DNA from: Lachnospiraceae bacterium
GTDB taxonomy: Bacteria > Bacillota > Clostridia > Lachnospirales > Lachnospiraceae
DNA: 64,000 bases
Direction of reading: 5' to 3'
NCBI GenBank assembly: GCA_017472605.1
Contig: JAFUPV010000038.1
Coordinates: forward strand, 62,001 to 126,000
The position numbers were made by a program, and so were the translations under genes. Within the stretch, counting starts at the first letter, position 1, and every line of letters begins with the position of its first letter. This document shows, in pieces, positions 16,372-25,683 of the stretch. The notes below the pieces were generated by a model that saw nothing but the letters and a program-made list of their open reading frames with translations, made no database searches and was not told the DNA's origin.

Positions 16372-18105
16372 TTATCCGATCATATCACTGACCTTCTGCG
16401 CAATGGTTCGTGCATCTTTTCGCAGAAGCGGAGCAGAAGCATTGGAACTGTCATCAATCCAGTTTAATGCCAGCGCTGTTTTCAGATAAGGCTTCAGCCA
16501 GTCGGACACATCACAGGAAACCGGAAGTTCTTCACCGGCAGGCAGCGTCTTCCTGCTTGCGCAGGCATTGATGGCCATGGAGAGGAAGTCAGCCAGTGTG
16601 GCAGGCCGGTTTGGATGAATGTGTTTTCCGTCCGCGAGAGACGGGTCAATCATTCCGTTCTGGTACGCGCATTCGATGGTGCCGGCATACCACTCATGAC
16701 CAACCACATCGTCAAACATGTCATTGTAGACATTGGTGGGGAAGAAATGAACAGCCTGAATGAGGAGTGCCAGTGCTTCCGCTCTTGTGATCGGCTCGTC
16801 AGGGCGGTCAATGGTCTGTACAAAAGCAGGACCGGACTGTTTGGGGCGGTCATCAACAAAGCCCTGCGGCGGTTTCGCCGGCTGGATTACTGCAGGCGGT
16901 GTGAAGGTGAGTGACGGGATGGACATTGCGGCAGTAAGAGCTTCGTAGCCGCAGAACGTGTTTGCCTTCAGGCAGTCGGCAGCCACATAGCCGGCCATCA
17001 TAACAGCACCGTAATCATTGGTATGGGTATAGTCGCCCGGGAAGAAATAGCGGCGGGAATCTTCCAGACCATGGGATTTGATGAAATCGGTGCTGGCCTT
17101 GTGAAGATCGATCAGAGGCAGGCGGTATTCATTGGCAAGCAGGCGGCAGGTGTCCGCATATTCTGCCAGAAGATCGTTGTAGGTGCCGTCGTTTCCTTTC
17201 CAGGTATTTCTGCCGAGGGGAGTAACAAGGACCGGGTAAGCGCCCCGTGAGCGGATCTCGTCGATGTAGCGGATCAGATTGTTCCGGTAGCCTTCCTTTG
17301 CTTTCAGGTGATCCAGCTTCTGATCGTTGTGCGCAAACTGCAGGAAGAAATAGTCACCGGCTTTCAGATAATCAAGGACGATGGCGTGGTGACCTTCCGC
17401 GCGGAAGCTTTCCGTAGTGAGACCGGAATGCGCATGGTTGGAGAGCGCGACGGAATCATTGAGATAGAGCGGCAGCGCCTGTCCCCAGCCGCTGTAGCAC
17501 TGTTCCGGGCGGTATGGATAGGAACCGGACTGGTCGGTAACGGTGGAATCACCGGCGATGTACAGAGTCGGAACGTCACAGGGGCGCAGCGAAACGGAAG
17601 TCAGACGGATCCGGGAGCCAATCAGTGTGATGGTAACGGTGGAATCCGCTTTCCGATCGTTTTGTCCGCGTGGGATAATGTCTGTCACATTGACAACAAG
17701 GGACAATGTCAGCCGGGAAGAAGGAGCCAGTGTTTGAATGGCGGCGATTCTTCTTCTGCCGGTAAAAAGAACAAAAGGACATTCCTGATCGGTCGGATTG
17801 GTCAGGGTGACGGCAGCCAGATAGTTTCCCTGCGAGGGGACAGCAGTCTGGAAACAGAGGGGGATGCAGTCCTCTTCCAGGAAGCAGCCGACTTCATCCA
17901 GCTGGATGTTCGTCAGTCTGGTGTCCTGATACCAGTAGGGGACATCGAAGGCAGAGGTCAGCTCCGGGTATTTCAGACAGGCTTCTGATTTTCGATTCTG
18001 CTCCGTCACAAATCCGTATGGTTGATTTTCACCATATAAGAGGGACGGAGTGACAGAAAGCGCGCCTTCTGTCTTCTGCGTGGAAAATGAATAATGGATA
18101 ACCAT
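16372..18105 (-). CDS. SGNH-type esterase (rhamnogalacturonan acetylesterase-like) with SLH-like C-terminus
   Basis: Probable carbohydrate deacetylase of 577 residues. After an N-terminal beta-rich domain (about 1-170) comes an SGNH hydrolase: block I YIAGDSTVTDQ with the nucleophile Ser near 187, FAHNDQ (Asn block) and GDYTHTNDYGA with the Asp/His pair. This pattern is that of rhamnogalacturonan acetylesterases. The C-terminal 150 residues contain two S-layer-homology-like repeats (ITRAEALALLIQAV; YAGTIECAYQNGMID). No signal peptide is seen, so the SLH-like part would sit in the cytoplasm, which is odd. ATG 18105 follows AAAGGAG. It is divergent from GH112 and GH105, which fits rhamnogalacturonan use. 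Confidence 0.85.
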   Translation of the reverse strand: MVIHYSFSTQKTEGALSVTPSLLYGENQPYGFVTEQNRKSEACLKYPELTSAFDVPYWYQDTRLTNIQLDEVGCFLEEDCIPLCFQTAVPSQGNYLAAVTLTNPTDQECPFVLFTGRRRIAAIQTLAPSSRLTLSLVVNVTDIIPRGQNDRKADSTVTITLIGSRIRLTSVSLRPCDVPTLYIAGDSTVTDQSGSYPYRPEQCYSGWGQALPLYLNDSVALSNHAHSGLTTESFRAEGHHAIVLDYLKAGDYFFLQFAHNDQKLDHLKAKEGYRNNLIRYIDEIRSRGAYPVLVTPLGRNTWKGNDGTYNDLLAEYADTCRLLANEYRLPLIDLHKASTDFIKSHGLEDSRRYFFPGDYTHTNDYGAVMMAGYVAADCLKANTFCGYEALTAAMSIPSLTFTPPAVIQPAKPPQGFVDDRPKQSGPAFVQTIDRPDEPITRAEALALLIQAVHFFPTNVYNDMFDDVVGHEWYAGTIECAYQNGMIDPSLADGKHIHPNRPATLADFLSMAINACASRKTLPAGEELPVSCDVSDWLKPYLKTALALNWIDDSSNASAPLLRKDARTIAQKVSDMIG

Positions 18106-18197
18106 AAATAGCTCCTTTCCCTGGTTCTGTTTTGATTGTTTTAAACAGAACAAAGATAAAACACATGCTGTTGTTTGTGCAAAGTTTCAGTGATTAA

Positions 18198-18225
18198 ATT
18201 ATACAGGATTTCAATGTTTTGTAAA
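18198..18225 (-). promoter_or_regulatory. Promoter of the SGNH esterase gene
   Basis: On the minus strand TTTACA (18225-18220) and TATAAT (18203-18198) are 16 bases apart, inside the divergent gap shared with the GH112 gene. A weaker plus-strand -10, TATGAT, lies at 18299-18304 with no clear -35 box. Confidence 0.55.
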
Positions 18226-18364
18226 CCTCTTTTGTATAAATCATCAAAAATGATAAGAAAACAGAGAAAAGTGAATAGAAATCACGGTCGTTTTTCGGTA
18301 TGATAGAGTCAGAACAGTCTACCGGACCGGCAGGCTGAAAATGAACGAAAAGGAGAACATACTT

Positions 18365-20539
18365 ATGGGTATTGAGTCTAAGGGAAGCTTTACTCTGCCT
18401 GGTGAAGCGGGATATGAAGCGCTGACGCTGAAAATGGCAGAGAAGTGGGGAGCGGACGTTATTCGTGACAGTGACGGAACAAAGCTGTCAGACGAGATCA
18501 CAAAAGCAGGATATGGAATTTATTCCACCATTTGTATCATCCGTTCCGACAATGCGTGGGCAAAGAACAACATGGACAAGCTGCAGCAGAATTTCCTGAT
18601 GAGCGAGCCGGTGATCGCTGAGGATACGACGGTAGTGATCGAGCCGCTGAAGGGATATTTCCGTCAGCAGTTTATCTTAAATAAAACAGATGATCCGAAG
18701 GAATTCTGGCAGGTATTCAACCGTACCACGGGAGAAGAGGTTCCGCTTGATCAGTGGAGCTTTGATCCGGAGAGCGAGACCGTGACCATCACCGGTGCAA
18801 AGCCGTGGCACACCTATACCGTGAACTTCCTTGCAGTCCGCATCTGGGAAGAAATCTCCATGTACAACCACATCACCAACGACTGGGGCGACAAGGAGCA
18901 TCTGATGGCGACTGAGCCAAGACATCCGGAAACACAGGAAAACATGCTTTTGTGGCTGGAAAACTGGTGTAAGAAGAATCCGGATACAACGGTTGTCCGT
19001 TTTACTTCCATGTTCTACAACTTTGCATGGTTCTGGGGCGATGATATGAAGAATCGTGATGTGTTCAGTGACTGGGGTTCCTATGCAATGACGGCAAGCC
19101 CGCTGGCTCTTCGTGCGTTTGAGCAGGAAAAGGGTTACAAGATGACGTCGGAAGACTTTGTAAATGGCGGCGAGTACACTTCCACCCACAACGTACCGAC
19201 GAAAAAGTATCGCGAATGGATGGATTTCATCAACCGTTTTGTTGTTGAATTCGGTAAGAAGCTGATTGATCTGGTTCACAGCTACGGAAAGAAAGCCTAT
19301 GTGTTCTATGATGACAGCTGGATCGGCGTGGAGCCTTATGGAGAGCGTTTTAAGGAATTTGGATTTGACGGTCTGATCAAGTGCGTTTTCAACGGATTCG
19401 AGGCAAGACTCTGCGCAAGTGCTCAGGGCGTTGAGGCCCATGAGCTGCGTTTCCATCCCTATCTGTTCCCGACCGGACTGACCGGAGAGCCGACCTTTGC
19501 GCCGGGCGGAAATCCCAAGCTTGACGCAAGCAAATACTGGGTCAATGTGCGCCGCGCACTTCTGCGTAAGCCGGTAGACCGCATCGGTCTTGGCGGCTAT
19601 CTCCACCTGGTAGAGCCGTTCCCGGATTTCTGTGACTACATGGAAGAGGTTGCCGATGAATTCCGTCTGTTAAAGAGCTTCAATGCTTCCTGTGAGCCGT
19701 ACACCATTCCGGGAAAGGTTGTGATCCTGACTGCCTGGGGCTCACTGCGTTCCTGGATCTGCAGCGGTCATCTCCATGAGCATCCGGAAGTGGATCTGAC
19801 AAACATTCTGGAATCTCTTTCCGGACTGCCGGTTGACGTGGCATTCATGAGTTTTGACGATGTCATTGAAAAGGGAATCCCGGCGGATGCAAAGATCATC
19901 ATCAATGCCGGTGTGGCAAACAGCGCGTGGAGCGGCGGTGACAACTGGAAGAATGCGGCACTGAAGGCTGCGGTAACAAAGTTTGTCGGCGAAGGCGGCG
20001 GACTGATCGGTGTCAATGAGCCGACTGCTGTTGTTGACAATGGCATGTTCTTCCAGCTGAGCAATGTATTTGGTCTGGACCGCGATCTTGGAACAAAGAA
20101 GTGCCTGCGCAAATATAAATTTGAAGTGGAAACGGATTCCTTTGTTCTTGCAGATACACCGGATTTTGCTGCTTCCATGAAGCCGGTTGACGGAATCTAT
20201 CTGAAGAAGAACGGTGTGAAGGTTCTCGGCGCAAAGGATGGCGTACCGGTGATCACAGTGAACGAGTTTGGAAAGGGTAAGGCAATGTATATGTCTTCCT
20301 TCCGCACGTCTCTGGAGGCGACCAGATACCTGCTTCGTGCAATGCTCTATGTCAGCGGTGCAGAAGAGATGATGGAGAAATATATCTGTAAGAACATGTA
20401 CACGGAGTGTGCATACTATGCGGATATTGATAAGCTGGTTACGATCAATAACACCGGAGATGAGCAGACAACCGAGATTGCAACGGAAAAGGGAACGGTA
20501 ACAGTAACTTTGAAGCCGTTTGAAACTGTGATTCAGTAA
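18365..20539 (+). CDS. GH112 phosphorylase (D-galactosyl-beta-1,4-L-rhamnose phosphorylase likely)
   Basis: Cytoplasmic GH112 enzyme that splits beta-galactosides with phosphate to release galactose 1-phosphate. The family has two main activities: galacto-N-biose/lacto-N-biose phosphorylase and galactosyl-1,4-L-rhamnose phosphorylase. Family features are the 725-residue length, RIWEEISMYNHITNDWGDKE near 160, FYNFAWFWGDDM, YVFYDDSWIGVEPYG and a C-terminal Rossmann-like and beta domain with GEGGGLIGVNEP. Neighbours acting on rhamnogalacturonan (GH105 downstream, SGNH esterase divergent) favour the rhamnose-linked substrate. ATG 18365 follows AAGGAG by 9 bases. The GH105 gene follows after 16 bases. 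Confidence 0.9.
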   Translation: MGIESKGSFTLPGEAGYEALTLKMAEKWGADVIRDSDGTKLSDEITKAGYGIYSTICIIRSDNAWAKNNMDKLQQNFLMSEPVIAEDTTVVIEPLKGYFRQQFILNKTDDPKEFWQVFNRTTGEEVPLDQWSFDPESETVTITGAKPWHTYTVNFLAVRIWEEISMYNHITNDWGDKEHLMATEPRHPETQENMLLWLENWCKKNPDTTVVRFTSMFYNFAWFWGDDMKNRDVFSDWGSYAMTASPLALRAFEQEKGYKMTSEDFVNGGEYTSTHNVPTKKYREWMDFINRFVVEFGKKLIDLVHSYGKKAYVFYDDSWIGVEPYGERFKEFGFDGLIKCVFNGFEARLCASAQGVEAHELRFHPYLFPTGLTGEPTFAPGGNPKLDASKYWVNVRRALLRKPVDRIGLGGYLHLVEPFPDFCDYMEEVADEFRLLKSFNASCEPYTIPGKVVILTAWGSLRSWICSGHLHEHPEVDLTNILESLSGLPVDVAFMSFDDVIEKGIPADAKIIINAGVANSAWSGGDNWKNAALKAAVTKFVGEGGGLIGVNEPTAVVDNGMFFQLSNVFGLDRDLGTKKCLRKYKFEVETDSFVLADTPDFAASMKPVDGIYLKKNGVKVLGAKDGVPVITVNEFGKGKAMYMSSFRTSLEATRYLLRAMLYVSGAEEMMEKYICKNMYTECAYYADIDKLVTINNTGDEQTTEIATEKGTVTVTLKPFETVIQ

Positions 20540-20555
20540 GACAGGAGGTTATATC

Positions 20556-21635
20556 ATGATGAATCTTACTTATAATAAAGAAGAGATTTTGTCAGCAATT
20601 GACCGCATCGTAAAGAAGACCATGACCATGGATCTGACCTGGGACTGGCCGTGCGGCGTTGCATACTATGGAATCGGTGAGGCGTACAAGGCAACCGGTA
20701 ATCAGGAATATATCGATTTCCTGAAAAACTGGGTCGATGAGTACATTGAGATGGGACTTCCGTCCTGGAATGTCAATGCCTGTGCAATGGGCCACGCGCT
20801 TCTGACCATTTACGAGGCGACCGGAGAGATAAAATACTGGGAGCTGCTGATGACAAAGATTGAGTATCTGCGTAAGGATGCCCTTCGCTTTGGCGACAGT
20901 GTTCTTCAGCATACCGTATCCAGCAAGAATGATTTCCCGGAGCAGTGCTGGGCAGATACCCTGTTCATGGCAGCGTTTCTGATGCTGCGTGTGGGCGCGA
21001 AGCTGAAGGTGCTTGACATGGAAAAAGAGACGGACAAGGCGCTTGCACCGTGGGCTGATCAGTCGGCAGACATCATCAATGATGCGCTGAACCAGTATTA
21101 CTGGCACATTCAGTACCTGCAGGATCAGAGCACCAGTCTCTGGTACCATGGCTACAACAACATCCATAAGGACCATATGTCCGGATTTTATTGGGGCCGT
21201 GCCAATGCATGGGCAGCCTATACCATGTCTCAGGTGAAAAAGAATCTGTTCGACTGGTATCTGTACCCGCCCTGCATGGATGTTGAGTGTTCCCTGCGCG
21301 ACCAGCTGGCTGCGATTAAGCTTCTTCAGACCGAGAATGGCCTCTGGAGAACCATTCTGAACGATGAGGAGTCCTATGAAGAGGTTTCCGCATCGGCAGG
21401 AATCGCTGCTGCAATGGTAGAAATGGGCAATCCGCTTCACACCAAGTATGTGCAGAAAGCGCTGAAGGGAATTCTTGACAATGTTTCCGAGGACGGACGT
21501 GTTCTGAACGTTTCCGGAGGAACGGCTGTTATGAAGGACAGAGAAGGCTACTGCGGCGTGCCGAAGGCATGGATGCAGGGCTGGGGTCAGGGCCTGGCGC
21601 TGGCATTCCTGACAGCTGTGCTGAAGCAGAAGTGA
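20556..21635 (+). CDS. GH105 unsaturated rhamnogalacturonyl hydrolase
   Basis: Cytoplasmic (alpha/alpha)6-barrel enzyme that removes the unsaturated galacturonate left by rhamnogalacturonan lyases, yielding a keto-uronate that feeds the KDG pathway. The 359-residue protein resembles YteR/YesR: WDWPCGVAYYGIGEAYKATG, FPEQCWADTLFMAAFLMLR with the catalytic-region Asp, DHMSGFYWGRANAWAAYTM and the C-terminal GVPKAWMQGWGQGLALAFL. An ACAGGAGG site precedes tandem ATGs at 20556 and 20559, and either may be used. No signal peptide is present. It is co-transcribed with GH112 and ends before a strong terminator. Confidence 0.93.
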   Translation: MMNLTYNKEEILSAIDRIVKKTMTMDLTWDWPCGVAYYGIGEAYKATGNQEYIDFLKNWVDEYIEMGLPSWNVNACAMGHALLTIYEATGEIKYWELLMTKIEYLRKDALRFGDSVLQHTVSSKNDFPEQCWADTLFMAAFLMLRVGAKLKVLDMEKETDKALAPWADQSADIINDALNQYYWHIQYLQDQSTSLWYHGYNNIHKDHMSGFYWGRANAWAAYTMSQVKKNLFDWYLYPPCMDVECSLRDQLAAIKLLQTENGLWRTILNDEESYEEVSASAGIAAAMVEMGNPLHTKYVQKALKGILDNVSEDGRVLNVSGGTAVMKDREGYCGVPKAWMQGWGQGLALAFLTAVLKQK

Positions 21636-21694
21636 TAACAGCAAAAGTAATTCAAGAAAAAAACGCGTTTGCTGACGTGTAATCCAGTAAAAAG

Positions 21695-21749
21695 AAAGAA
21701 GATGTACTGTCGGATTCCGAATCGGGAATGGCAGTGCATCTTCTTTTTT
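21695..21749. terminator. Bidirectional terminator between GH105 and tyrA
   Basis: AAAGAAGATGTACTGTC pairs with GGCAGTGCATCTTCTTTTTT around an 18-base loop that is itself partly palindromic (GGATTCCGAATCGGGAAT). It serves both convergent genes. Confidence 0.92.
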
Positions 21750-21774
21750 GCAGTCAGTCAGCGGGGGAAGAATA

Positions 21775-22872
21775 TCAGCTGCGGCTGTAAACCTTATAAT
21801 GATGATATTCCAGGCATACCTTTGCTTTTTCACAGGAAGCCTGCTCATGGAATTCAATCTTCAGCGTTCCTTCCTGATGCTCCCTGTTGTGATTAATGCC
21901 AATGTTCTTGATGCTGATGTTCTCAAAGGCAAGAAGGGAGGCGAGAACGGAGATGGCTCCGGCTTTGTCCGGAATATCACAGTAGAGAGCGAACTCCGGA
22001 TTCAGAGTTGAATTTCCGCGGTCGCTTATGGAGTTCCGGTAGATTCCGGAACGCTCAAAGCAGTTGTAGATCGCAGTGTTGTCATCGTTTTCCAGATCGG
22101 TTACAATCTGCTGCATGGAGCGGATGTAGTCCCGCAGGAGCGAGATGATATTCTCTTTATTTGTCATGCAGATCTGTTCCCACATGACGGGGGAAGAGGA
22201 AGCAATGCGGGTGATATCCTTGAAGCCGCCTGCGGCAATCCGCTTCATCACCTGTTCTTTGGAATCGGAATCAGCAACCAGATTAACCAGTCCGGATGCA
22301 ATCAGGTGGGGAACGTGGCTGATGGCGGCAACGGAATAGTCGTGTTCACGATAGTCAAGAACAAGGGGAAGGGCTGTCAGATCTCTGGCAAAAGCAACCA
22401 TGCGGTCAATGTCCTCCTGCCGGTTTTTGGCGGTTGGCGTGATCACATAGTAGGCATTTTCCAGAAGGTTTGCTTTTGAGCAGGCATAGCCGGTCCGTTC
22501 GGAGCCTGCCATGGGGTGGCCGCCGATGAACTGCGATTCCATGTCCAACTGGATGACTGCCTCGTGGATTGCGGTTTTTGTGCTGCCCACATCGGAAATG
22601 ATGCAGTCTTTGTTCAGGAAGGGGCGGATTGCACGGAGATATTCCGCATTATAGGAGACGGGTGTGCAGAGAATGATCAGGTCGCAGGAGGAAAGCTGCT
22701 CATTGATTCCGTCAAGAATGACGTCCACGTTGCCGTCGGCTTTTGCGGCTTCCAGTGTGCTTCTTGTTCTGGCGTAGGCCATGATGGTTGTATTTGGATG
22801 AACCTGTTTTATTTTTCTGGCGATGGAACCGCCGATCAGTCCCAGACCGATGAATGCAATTGTTTGAAACAT
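21775..22872 (-). CDS. tyrA: Prephenate dehydrogenase with ACT domain
   Basis: Makes 4-hydroxyphenylpyruvate in tyrosine synthesis. The N-terminal Rossmann fold begins TIAFIGLGLIGGSIARKIKQ. The middle carries SDVGSTKTAIHEAV, FIGGHPMAGSERTGY with the catalytic His, and SHVPHLIASGLVN. The C-terminal 70 residues form an ACT domain (FALYCDIPDKAGAISVLASL), which in relatives gives feedback control by tyrosine. The 365-residue length is normal. It is a single gene convergent with the GH105 gene. The upstream region is shared divergently with the EF-G paralogue. Confidence 0.95.
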   Translation of the reverse strand: MFQTIAFIGLGLIGGSIARKIKQVHPNTTIMAYARTRSTLEAAKADGNVDVILDGINEQLSSCDLIILCTPVSYNAEYLRAIRPFLNKDCIISDVGSTKTAIHEAVIQLDMESQFIGGHPMAGSERTGYACSKANLLENAYYVITPTAKNRQEDIDRMVAFARDLTALPLVLDYREHDYSVAAISHVPHLIASGLVNLVADSDSKEQVMKRIAAGGFKDITRIASSSPVMWEQICMTNKENIISLLRDYIRSMQQIVTDLENDDNTAIYNCFERSGIYRNSISDRGNSTLNPEFALYCDIPDKAGAISVLASLLAFENISIKNIGINHNREHQEGTLKIEFHEQASCEKAKVCLEYHHYKVYSRS

Positions 22873-23135
22873 AATTTCCCTCGCTTTCGTGGGTTAAAGT
22901 CTGAAATTATTTTATATCAGAATGATCGATTTGTCAATCGTCTGTTCTGAATAATCGCCAGACCGGCAGCCAGACATGCAGAGGGCGCCGGTGATCTGCC
23001 GGTAAAAAGTATGGAAATACGGCTATATTTCATAAGATTGATAAAAGAAAACGGAAAAACGAAGGGATGGTGTGCAAAATAAATAAGATAATTCCCGGGA
23101 GTGAAAAATAAAAACGGTTATTTTGCATATTTATA

Positions 23136-23164
23136 TTGCAAATTGTTCGAATGTTTAGTATAAT
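23136..23164 (+). promoter_or_regulatory. Promoter of the EF-G paralogue
   Basis: TTGCAA (23136-23141) and TATAAT (23159-23164), 17 bases apart. The leader to the start codon is about 165 bases. The rest of the 463-base gap from tyrA (22873-23335) is AT-rich in its middle and holds no gene I can support. Confidence 0.65.
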
Positions 23165-23335
23165 ATATCCATATCTTGGTGAGGCGGTTCCGTTTTCGTG
23201 ATTTCAGGGATCGTAAACGCCAGGAATGAAACGGATTGATTACGGATCCTTCATTCTGATACTTGATATGATATGGTACCTGTCAGAAAAAGAAAACGGG
23301 CAGGTCAAAATAACAGCGACAGGAGGACGTGCAAA

Positions 23336-25411
23336 ATGAATGTTTATGGAACAGACCAGATCAGAAATGTGGTAGTGCTTGGCCATGGTGGCAGCGGAAA
23401 GACTACTTTAGTCGAGGCGATTGCCAATGTGACCGGCGTAACAAAGAGACTGGGAAAGGTAGCTGACGGAAATACCATCAGTGATTTTGATAAAGAGGAG
23501 CAGAAGCGTCAGTTCTCAATTTCCACCACCGTAGTTCCGATCGAGTACGACGACATCAAGATCAATTTCCTGGATACTCCGGGATACTTTGATTTTGTCG
23601 GAGAAGCTGAGGAAGCCTGCAGTGCAGCGGGAGCAGCAATCATCGTAATCAACGGAAAGTCCGGCGTAGAAGTGGGAACCCAGAAGGCATGGGACCTCTG
23701 CGAAAAGTATAACCTGCCGAGAATGTTCTTTGTGACAAACATGGATGATGACCAGGCAAGTTTTCGTAAGGTAGTAATGGAACTGAACGAGCTTTATGGA
23801 CGTAAGGTGGCTCCGTTCCACGTTCCGATGCGTGAAAATGAAAAGTTTGTCGGCTTTGTTAATGTTGTTAAGATGAAGGGCCGCCGTTTCATCGGCAATA
23901 CCAGTGAATATGAAGAGTGTGATATCCCGGATTACCTGGAGAAGCACCTGGCAATCAGCCGTGACGCGCTGATGGAGGCGGTAGCAGAGACAAGCGAAGA
24001 GTTCATGGAGCGCTATTTCTCCGGTGAAGAGTTTACATACGAAGAAGTTTCCACCGCTCTGCGTGAGCACGTAATGGACTCCCAGATCGTTCCTGTTCTG
24101 ATGGGTTCCGGTGCCAATACCCAGGGTATGAACATGCTCCTTCTTGCAATCAAGAAATACTTCCCGTCACCACAGTATCTGGAAGTTCAGGCAAAGGATA
24201 TCGCTACCGGTGAGATGGTTCTTGTTAAGTATGATGAGACCAAGCACTTCTCCTCCAAGGTATTCAAGACCATGGTTGACCCGTTCATCGGAAAGTATTC
24301 CCTGATCAAGGTTGTTACCGGTGTTCTGAAGGCCGGTGATACGGTTTATAATGTAAATAAGGAAGAGGAAGCCCGTGCTTCCAAGATCTATGTGCTGCGC
24401 GGCAAGGAAGCAATCGAGGTTCCGGAGCTTCACGCCGGTGATATCGGTGCCCTGACCAAGATTGACAACATCGCGACCGGCGATACCATTGCAGTCAAAG
24501 GCGCAAACATGTTCTACAGCCCGGCAGCGATCAGTAAGCCGTACACCTACAAGGCTTACCGCGCAAAGAATAAAGCAGATGAAGACAAGATCAACGGCGC
24601 TCTGGCGAAGATGATGGAAGAGGATCTGACGTTAAAGACAGTCAACGATGTGGAAAACCGTCAGACTCTGCTCTATGGTATCGGCGATCAGCAGCTGGAA
24701 GTTGTAGCAGCCAAGATGCTTGCCCGCTACAAGGTTGAGATTGAACTGGATACTCCACGCGTTGCGTATCGCGAGACCATCCGCAAGAAGGTTCGTGTAC
24801 AGGGTAAGCACAAGAAGCAGTCCGGCGGAAGCGGCCAGTACGGTGACGTTCACATGGAATTCGAGCCGTCCGGCGATCTGGACAGCGCATATGTATTCGA
24901 AGAGAAGGTTGTCGGCGGTGCAGTTCCGAAGAACTACTTCCCGGCAGTTGAAAAGGGAATTCAGGAATGTGTATTGAAGGGTACACTTGCAGGATATCCG
25001 GTTGTTGGTCTGAAGGCTACTCTGGTTGACGGTTCCTATCATCCGGTTGATTCCTCTGAAATCGCCTTCAAGATGGCTACCATCCTTGCTTATAAGAAGG
25101 GCTTTGCTGAGGCAAATCCGGTTCTCCTTGAGCCGATCGTGACAGTTTCCGTAACCGTTCCCAACGATCTGGTTGGAGATGTTATGGGTGACATGAACAA
25201 GCGCCGTGGCCGCGTACTGGGAATGGATCACATCCCTGGCGGAAAGCAGATCGTAACGGCAGACGTTCCGATGTCCGAGATGTTCGGTTATGGTACGGTT
25301 CTTCGTGCAATGACCGGTGGTATCGGTGATTTCTCCTACGAGTTTGCACGCTATGAGCAGGCACCTGGCGATGTACAGCGCAAGGTTGTTGAAGCTGCAG
25401 AGCGCGAGTAA
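23336..25411 (+). CDS. EF-G paralogue (elongation factor G-like GTPase)
   Basis: Five-domain translational GTPase of 691 residues, one of the EF-G-like proteins that many clostridia carry beside the main EF-G. The P loop is GHGGSGKTT. Switch II reads DTPGYFDF, with Tyr (residue 84) in place of the histidine that helps GTP hydrolysis in canonical EF-G. The G4 motif is TNMD (134-137) where NKxD is usual. Domain IV has GSGQYGDVHMEFEP. ATG 23336 follows AGGAGG, and an upstream ATG at 23273 is rejected. The role could be recycling, stress or an alternative translocase. The codon use suggests good expression. A palindromic element follows the stop. Confidence 0.9.
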   Translation: MNVYGTDQIRNVVVLGHGGSGKTTLVEAIANVTGVTKRLGKVADGNTISDFDKEEQKRQFSISTTVVPIEYDDIKINFLDTPGYFDFVGEAEEACSAAGAAIIVINGKSGVEVGTQKAWDLCEKYNLPRMFFVTNMDDDQASFRKVVMELNELYGRKVAPFHVPMRENEKFVGFVNVVKMKGRRFIGNTSEYEECDIPDYLEKHLAISRDALMEAVAETSEEFMERYFSGEEFTYEEVSTALREHVMDSQIVPVLMGSGANTQGMNMLLLAIKKYFPSPQYLEVQAKDIATGEMVLVKYDETKHFSSKVFKTMVDPFIGKYSLIKVVTGVLKAGDTVYNVNKEEEARASKIYVLRGKEAIEVPELHAGDIGALTKIDNIATGDTIAVKGANMFYSPAAISKPYTYKAYRAKNKADEDKINGALAKMMEEDLTLKTVNDVENRQTLLYGIGDQQLEVVAAKMLARYKVEIELDTPRVAYRETIRKKVRVQGKHKKQSGGSGQYGDVHMEFEPSGDLDSAYVFEEKVVGGAVPKNYFPAVEKGIQECVLKGTLAGYPVVGLKATLVDGSYHPVDSSEIAFKMATILAYKKGFAEANPVLLEPIVTVSVTVPNDLVGDVMGDMNKRRGRVLGMDHIPGGKQIVTADVPMSEMFGYGTVLRAMTGGIGDFSYEFARYEQAPGDVQRKVVEAAERE

Positions 25412-25430
25412 TGAAATGTGAATCATCGGA

Positions 25431-25467
25431 CGGATGTGTCGCTGGCACATCCGTCAGGATGTATAAA
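25431..25467 (+). repeat. Dispersed palindromic element, copy 3
   Basis: CGGATGTG, loop TCGCTGG, CACATCCG, tail TCAGGATGTATAAA. It begins 19 bases after the EF-G paralogue stop. Compensating changes keep the stem paired relative to the other copies. Confidence 0.8.
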
Positions 25468-25472
25468 TGATG

Positions 25473-25509
25473 CAAAAGACTGCCATTTACAAATGGCGGT
25501 CTTTTGTTT
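25473..25509 (+). terminator. Terminator after the EF-G paralogue
   Basis: CAAAAGACTGCCATTT pairs with AAATGGCGGTCTTTTG around two bases, and TTT follows. Confidence 0.85.
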
Positions 25510-25683
25510 ATAAAAGATTAAAAAGCGTGGATTTTGTTGCAATTTTTGCCGGTATCTGATAAGGTTATACAAGTGCATTGCATTTTAGAGAACGATTTCA
25601 TCCCGTTTGCAAAACGATGTACCTGCTGCAGCTGCGGGTCAGCTGTGAAGAATGAAACATTCCCGGAAAGGAATCAGAAAGCA

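Noticed and set aside
20592-21857. A 421-codon minus-strand frame
   Set aside because: Shadow of the GH105 gene. It also runs across a strong bidirectional terminator.
22873-23335. A riboswitch upstream of the EF-G paralogue
   Set aside because: The leader is long, but I could not find a conserved core motif or a terminator/antiterminator pair.
24632-25450. A 272-codon minus-strand frame
   Set aside because: Antisense to domain IV-V of the EF-G paralogue, with no independent support.
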